A DNA stretch of 27,969 nt from CAYPEK01 sp964409645 (GTDB taxonomy: Bacteria > UBP15 > UBA6099): the NCBI GenBank assembly GCA_964409645.1, contig CAYPEK010000053.1, positions 1 through 27,969 on the forward strand. Direction: 5' to 3'. This document shows, piece by piece, positions 23,943-27,969 of the stretch. The notes under the pieces were generated by a model. That model saw only the letters and a list, made by a program, of their open reading frames with translations, made no database searches and had not been told where the DNA came from. The position numbers and the translations under genes are program-made. Each line of letters opens with the position of its first letter. The first letter of the stretch is position 1.

Positions 23943-24887
23943 CTAATGCGCCTCCATCCATGCGTGGATTCTGTCGAAAAGGTCCGCGCAGTCGGGGTCC
24001 GACATCATGCAGTGGAACGCGTTCGGATAAAAAACGAATTCCTTGTCCGCCGAGGGCAGCCTGTCGAAAAACTCGCGCGTGCCTTTCGGATTGACGCCTC
24101 TGTCCGCGCCGCCCTGCACGACGAGCGCCGGCACTTTTATCTTCTCCGCGCCGCCCTTTGCCGCGCGGTCCATCAGCTTCTTGATGCCGAGCATGTACCG
24201 CGTGCTGACGTATTTGAGGTGCAGCGGATCGTTCCGGTCGTACTTGATGTTGTCCGGATTGCGCATGCCGATATGCTCCTCGCCGTACATCTTTATCACA
24301 CGCCACTTCCGGCTGACGATCAACGCGAAAAGATAAAACGGCAGCTTCAGCATCTGAACAAGCGAGAAAGTGGCGGGCGGTTTCACAGCCGGCGCAAGCA
24401 GCGCCATCCCGGTCAGGCCGTCCTGATTGTCCATCACGTAGTTGATATTGATTATGCCGCCCATGCTCTCGCCTATCGTGAATATCTTTGCTTTCGGGTG
24501 TTTCGCACGCACGAACGACACGACGGTTTTCACGTCCTCGAGGATCTTAAGACTGTTCGGCATGTCGCCTTTGAGTCCGTCGCTGAGACCGTGGTTGCGG
24601 TGATCCGGCGAATAAACCGCGATGCCTTTCGGTGCCAGCGCGTCCGCCATCAGCGCGAAGTACCATCCGTGCGCGCCCGCTCCGTGAAGGGCGACGAGCA
24701 CGCGCTCCGGTTCCTTGCCCTCGGGAAGCCAGTATTGCAGAAACATCTTCGAGCCGTCGGTCAGCGTGAGGTTCTCATATTTGCCTTCGCCCGCCGCGCC
24801 CGCCGCTTTAAGTGATTTCCTCACCACTTCGAAATCGTCGTTGTGCTTCGGATGCCCCAGTTTCGGTACTCCCGCGTCGATCCCCAT
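23943..24887 (-). CDS. Alpha/beta hydrolase (monoacylglycerol lipase-like)
   Basis: The 314-residue enzyme is a serine hydrolase of the Hydrolase_4/lysophospholipase type. Seen: oxyanion loop ALHGAGAHG (67-74), nucleophile elbow IGESMGG (Ser141), acid Asp262 in VQGGADRGV, and His292 in NAFHCMMSD. It has no signal peptide, so it is probably cytoplasmic. I chose the ATG at 24887, which overlaps the stop of the upstream gene by one base (TAATG) and has GGAGGGG ten bases before it. An upstream in-frame start would extend the protein into the preceding gene. Substrate is likely a fatty-acyl ester. Its place before the Lpt-like gene hints at lipid metabolism, but no more can be said. Confidence 0.88.
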   Translation of the reverse strand: MGIDAGVPKLGHPKHNDDFEVVRKSLKAAGAAGEGKYENLTLTDGSKMFLQYWLPEGKEPERVLVALHGAGAHGWYFALMADALAPKGIAVYSPDHRNHGLSDGLKGDMPNSLKILEDVKTVVSFVRAKHPKAKIFTIGESMGGIININYVMDNQDGLTGMALLAPAVKPPATFSLVQMLKLPFYLFALIVSRKWRVIKMYGEEHIGMRNPDNIKYDRNDPLHLKYVSTRYMLGIKKLMDRAAKGGAEKIKVPALVVQGGADRGVNPKGTREFFDRLPSADKEFVFYPNAFHCMMSDPDCADLFDRIHAWMEAH

Positions 24888-26497
24888 TACGTTTCCACCC
24901 CTCCGGATTTGATAGCCGCCCGTGCAAGAGCCGCACCAGATATAAATAACATTATTAATAGTGTGTAAGCAAGCGAGAGCGCCCACCCGCGCGTTTCCGG
25001 ATAGTATTTAGAAATGTAATACCACCATGCGTCGGGCCTCGCCGCGCTCGCGGCGCTCCAGTGTACCGAGTACGGCGCTATGTCCCGCCACGGGTAATTT
25101 TTCATCTCTTTGTCTCTGCCCTTATCGGCATCTCCGCGCAACGCGACCATGTTCTTCAGCAGCCAGTAGTGGCCCGAGAGCTGCGAGTATTCCGGAACGT
25201 AGTGCTCGCTGAGAAGATTGTCTCGCAGTTCCACCCGGGCGGGCGAGAAATATCCGTTGTACGGCGATGATGTATTTGCCATTATCAGATATTCACCCAT
25301 GTTTACCGACACGCCTATGATCTGCACGAAGATCGAGACACAGAAAACGGCGGCGAACAGCAGCTTGCCCGAAACGCGGCGCATGAATCCATCTGGCGCG
25401 AACAGATCGCCGATCGGCAATATCAGCAGCGGTACGGCGGGCAGAAGAAATCGCGGCCCCCACGTGAAGTCGCCGTGCCACGCGTTCCATTTCGAATAGG
25501 AAACGAGCATCAGTGCGAACGTCGCGGCGATCGTCCACGCCTCCGCGCGCCGCTTCGCCGCGAACTGCCGCCACGCCGCGACGGTAAGCACCACCGCCGG
25601 CGTGAAAAACAGCAGTCCTTTCCCTGAACTGAACAGAAGCCCGTGTAGGCCGACGAGAAGGGGCGTGTTGAACCCGTGTACGCCGTCGCGGTCGGTCCCA
25701 CCGAGGTAGCCGAACTCGAACGCGTTGCCGAAGCGGGCCCAGTTGTAGTAGAGGATTACCGCTCCCCAGAACGCGAGCGCACCGAAGAAAGCCGCCGCGG
25801 GGAGAAGCCGCTTCTTTTCTTTGTTTGTGAACAGTCCGGACATGAAAAATATCACCAGAGGCGGCGCGGCTATCGCGAGGAACGGTTTCGTTGCGACCAT
25901 GAGCCCGCAAAAAAAACCTGCTGCCGCAGCTCGGGTCGCACCGCCGTATGCCCGCCATTTCATTGTATAAAGGAACGCAGCCGTAAGGCAGAACGCCTGC
26001 AATGGTTCGCTGAACAGCACCTTGGACTGCGGCCAGAGTAACGAACCTGTCCCGAGAAGCACCGTCATGAACGCCGAAACCCGTCTGCCGTATCCGGCCT
26101 GAATGCAAAGCAGAAAAAGCAGGACGCACACGCCAGCGGATACGATTGGCGATGTGAACGATGTGACGAAATATGAGAGGTCTTCCCGCTTCTGCGGGTC
26201 GTCACTCCGGGCCGCGAGTTTTGAAACGAGGTATGCCGGGATTTCCGCCAGAGACTGTCCGATGCCGTATTTCGAAACCCATCTGCCATCTCGGCCCTGT
26301 CTCAGCACGACGCGGTCGGACCCTTCGAGAAAAACGCTTTTGTTGTCGGCCATACTCCTCGTTACGAGGAACATGCCCCACGCGTCTCCGCCGGTCGGGA
26401 CTCCCTGCAGCGTAAGCGAATAGAGAGAGAAGAAGGATATGAATATCAATATGGAAATTGTTACGACGCTTTTTTTATCGGACCGGCTTTCAGACAT
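24887..26497 (-). CDS. Multi-pass membrane protein, GT-C glycosyltransferase-like
   Basis: The 536-residue protein has about ten to twelve transmembrane helices. The first is near residues 13-32. Recognisable features of a GT-C-like family are VPTGGDAWG after the first helix, SKYGIGQSLAEIPAYL, LFSSGKGLLFFTP, and HGDFTWGPRFLLPAVPLL. A long non-membrane loop (about 410-495) precedes the last helix. Such proteins usually use lipid-phosphate sugars and work on the outer side of the inner membrane. The acceptor is unknown. The gene opens the leftward nine-gene operon. Its ATG has no ribosome site, and the promoter would begin transcription within about two bases of it, so the message may be leaderless. 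Confidence 0.8.
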   Translation of the reverse strand: MSESRSDKKSVVTISILIFISFFSLYSLTLQGVPTGGDAWGMFLVTRSMADNKSVFLEGSDRVVLRQGRDGRWVSKYGIGQSLAEIPAYLVSKLAARSDDPQKREDLSYFVTSFTSPIVSAGVCVLLFLLCIQAGYGRRVSAFMTVLLGTGSLLWPQSKVLFSEPLQAFCLTAAFLYTMKWRAYGGATRAAAAGFFCGLMVATKPFLAIAAPPLVIFFMSGLFTNKEKKRLLPAAAFFGALAFWGAVILYYNWARFGNAFEFGYLGGTDRDGVHGFNTPLLVGLHGLLFSSGKGLLFFTPAVVLTVAAWRQFAAKRRAEAWTIAATFALMLVSYSKWNAWHGDFTWGPRFLLPAVPLLILPIGDLFAPDGFMRRVSGKLLFAAVFCVSIFVQIIGVSVNMGEYLIMANTSSPYNGYFSPARVELRDNLLSEHYVPEYSQLSGHYWLLKNMVALRGDADKGRDKEMKNYPWRDIAPYSVHWSAASAARPDAWWYYISKYYPETRGWALSLAYTLLIMLFISGAALARAAIKSGGVET

Positions 26498-26505
26498 GAT
26501 TACAA

Positions 26506-26534
26506 ATTTTAGCTTGTACTTTCTTAACGGACAA
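26506..26534 (-). promoter_or_regulatory. Sigma-70-type promoter of the leftward nine-gene operon
   Basis: On the minus strand TTGTCC (plus-strand 26529-26534), a 17-base spacer, then TAAAAT (26506-26511). Expected start of transcription is near 26499, only about two bases before the ATG at 26497. The -35 box overlaps a perfect palindrome. Confidence 0.6.
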
Positions 26535-26542
26535 ACGTTTGT
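26531..26542. promoter_or_regulatory. Perfect 12-base palindrome over the -35 box, candidate operator
   Basis: ACAAACGTTTGT is a perfect palindrome with a central CG, a form used by LacI-family and some other dimeric repressors. It overlaps the -35 hexamer of the leftward operon, where a bound repressor would block polymerase. No regulator gene is nearby. Confidence 0.45.
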
Positions 26543-26625
26543 AATACATTCGTATTTCCTGATTATCCCTAATTCTCAGCTACGAGTAGGGAAGCTTGTA
26601 AAAATCTTCCTATCGCATATGTGAT

Positions 26626-26657
26626 TGTAGGGGCGGCCCTGCGTGGCCGCCCCTACA
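26626..26657. repeat. REP-like perfect inverted repeat, 13-base arms
   Basis: TGTAGGGGCGGCC (26626-26638) and GGCCGCCCCTACA (26645-26657) enclose a six-base loop, CTGCGT. It lies between two divergent genes and has no T-run, so it is more like a dispersed REP element than a terminator. Confidence 0.75.
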
Positions 26658-26770
26658 GAATTTCCGAATAAGTGATATCAGCAGCGGAATATAAGGCATA
26701 ATCAGGTTCGTATTTTGCGAAAGAGTATTTTGCGGCGTGCGCTGATGCTAAAATATAGAAAACGGATCGG

Positions 26771-27790
26771 ATGGCGGAAATGAAATCGGAACAAGTGTTG
26801 ATGGAACTCCTGAAAGAACTCGGCTGGTTCATGAGCCGTGAGATACACGCGGAAGTTTGCCGCAAGTCGGTGGAGGAGCTCGCGGAGGTTGTCCGGGAGG
26901 GTGACGACGACACGATTTACGCGATCGATCAGGCGGTCGAGGAGCGGATAATAGATTTCTTCAATAACCGCATCAAGCAGAATGTGTCGTGTCTGCTGAT
27001 AATGGAGGGATCGCCAGAGGAAGGGCTGGTGTTCAGCGACAGCGGCCGGAGCTTGGACTGCGAGTACACGGTGCTGATGGACCCGCTGGACGGCACGCGC
27101 GGGCTGATGTACGGCAAGCGGAGCGCGTGGATGCTGAGCGGCGCGGCGAAGGGCGCGGGCGAGGGACTCACTCTGAAAGATATCACCGTCGCCGTGCAGA
27201 CGGAGATCGCGCCTCCGAAGCAGAAACTTGTGGATCAGTTGAGCGCGTTCGCGGGCAGCGGCGCAAAGGCGTCGCGGAGAAATCTGGAGTCGGGCGAGGA
27301 GAAGCATTTCACCCCGAAGCCGTCCCGCGCGGACAATATTAATTACGGATTTTTCACTTTCAACAGGTTTTTTCCGGGCACGAAGGAAATTTTCACCGCG
27401 ATGGAAAACGAACTCCAGAACCGGCTCGGTGCTCAGGGCAAATCGGAATTCTATTTTGAGGATCAATATATATGCAACGGCGGTCAGCTCGCCGAAATGG
27501 CCGCTGGACACGACCGTTTTGTCTGCGAGCTGCGGGCGGTGCTGTCGCCGATCATTGTCGCGCGCGGTGGCAAACCGCTTCTGTGCACGCACCCGTATGA
27601 CCTGAGCACGGAGATGATCGCCCGCGAGGCCGGCGTTATCGTCACGGACGCCGCAGGCGGCCGGCTTTCGGCGCCGATGAACACAACTTATGATGTGGCA
27701 TGGATCGCCTACGCAAACGAAACTCTGCGAAAAAAGATCGAACCGCACCTGCTCGACATCATCGCCCACGCGGAAGAGTTTTTTAAATGA
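26771..27790 (+). CDS. Inositol-monophosphatase-like phosphatase
   Basis: The 339-residue protein belongs to the Li+-sensitive/IMPase-like metal-dependent phosphatase fold. Seen: LLIMEGSPEEG near 76-85 (place of the first metal Glu), DPLDGTRGLMYG (104-115), and PYDLSTEMIAREAG with Asp277 (the usual WD-type site). The usual WDxAAG is replaced by YDLST, so substrate choice may differ from inositol phosphate (other members take fructose-1,6-bisphosphate, PAP or histidinol phosphate). Two close ATGs (26771 and 26780) could serve. I chose the first. The length is greater than the usual 260-290, because of extra residues between the metal motifs. It is divergent from the leftward operon and ends in repetitive non-coding DNA. 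Confidence 0.82.
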   Translation: MAEMKSEQVLMELLKELGWFMSREIHAEVCRKSVEELAEVVREGDDDTIYAIDQAVEERIIDFFNNRIKQNVSCLLIMEGSPEEGLVFSDSGRSLDCEYTVLMDPLDGTRGLMYGKRSAWMLSGAAKGAGEGLTLKDITVAVQTEIAPPKQKLVDQLSAFAGSGAKASRRNLESGEEKHFTPKPSRADNINYGFFTFNRFFPGTKEIFTAMENELQNRLGAQGKSEFYFEDQYICNGGQLAEMAAGHDRFVCELRAVLSPIIVARGGKPLLCTHPYDLSTEMIAREAGVIVTDAAGGRLSAPMNTTYDVAWIAYANETLRKKIEPHLLDIIAHAEEFFK

Positions 27791-27969
27791 TCTCTATAGT
27801 ATCTCTATAAAGAATAACAAATCGTAAAAGATAACAATTTTACATTTGATCGACGCTTTCGCATCGCTCAAACATAACAATTCGCCTACGGCGCTTAAGG
27901 GGAACTTTTGAAAAAGTTCCCCTTAAGGATCCCTTCAAAATTTTTCGCTCCGCAATTCCTGCTTCGCAC
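27790..27969. other. Intergenic end region with direct and inverted repeats, no gene seen
   Basis: ATCTCTATA is repeated at 27790-27798 and 27801-27809, and TAACAA occurs three times downstream. CGCC-TAC-GGCG (27883-27893) is a short hairpin, followed by the long inverted repeat at 27894. No coding frame is supported. The region runs to the window edge. Confidence 0.5.
27894..27927. repeat. Long inverted repeat, 16-base arms
   Basis: CTTAAGGGGAACTTTT (27894-27909) pairs perfectly with AAAAGTTCCCCTTAAG (27912-27927) with almost no loop. In practice the innermost pairs would open. It could end transcription from the phosphatase gene only weakly, because no T-run follows. It is more like an interspersed palindromic element. 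Confidence 0.75.

Noticed and set aside
24888..24986. Extended start of the alpha/beta hydrolase at 24986
   Set aside because: It would run into the preceding gene. The ATG at 24887 has a strong ribosome site and a stop-start overlap.

Overview
This window looks like chromosomal DNA from an uncultivated diderm (Gram-negative-type) bacterium with a moderately GC-rich genome. The diderm call rests on an LptC/LptA-like envelope protein, Hfq, and a DapL/DapF route to meso-diaminopimelate. I cannot name the phylum from the sequence. A run of 100 N (5537-5636) is a scaffold gap, so the two sides may not be truly adjacent. I see no rRNA, tRNA, CRISPR array, transposase or prophage gene.

Left part (1-5465): three radical SAM genes and a family 2 glycosyltransferase lie around a divergent promoter region. 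Two of the radical SAM proteins have a B12-binding-type N-terminus. The third resembles the COG1964/MJ0619 family, which includes tetraether (membrane-spanning) lipid synthase. Leftward: the glycosyltransferase and one B12-type radical SAM gene. Rightward: the Tes-like gene overlaps the second B12-type gene by 4 bases. This is the best candidate for an undescribed system, possibly lipid or lipid-linked glycan modification.

Middle part (5772-15218, all rightward): a TPR protein, a FapA/DUF342 protein, a DUF1844 protein, a long Pro/Glu-rich TPR protein, a YfiH/PgeF-type enzyme, a protein with about ten zinc ribbons in a row, and methionyl-tRNA synthetase. The non-housekeeping members share acidic Pro/Ala-rich linkers and repeat modules. 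They look like scaffold or adaptor proteins of unknown purpose.

Right part (26497 down to 15334, all leftward): nine tightly packed genes that look like one operon. In order they are a GT-C-like membrane protein, an alpha/beta hydrolase, a giant LptC/LptA-like protein, mutL, an RsmJ-like methyltransferase, miaA, hfq, dapF and dapL. The mutL-miaA-hfq core is the one known from Enterobacteria. dapL appears to start at a non-AUG codon. A strong bidirectional hairpin (15246-15281) separates this operon from the converging metG. At the right end an inositol-monophosphatase-like gene reads rightward, flanked by palindromic intergenic repeats.
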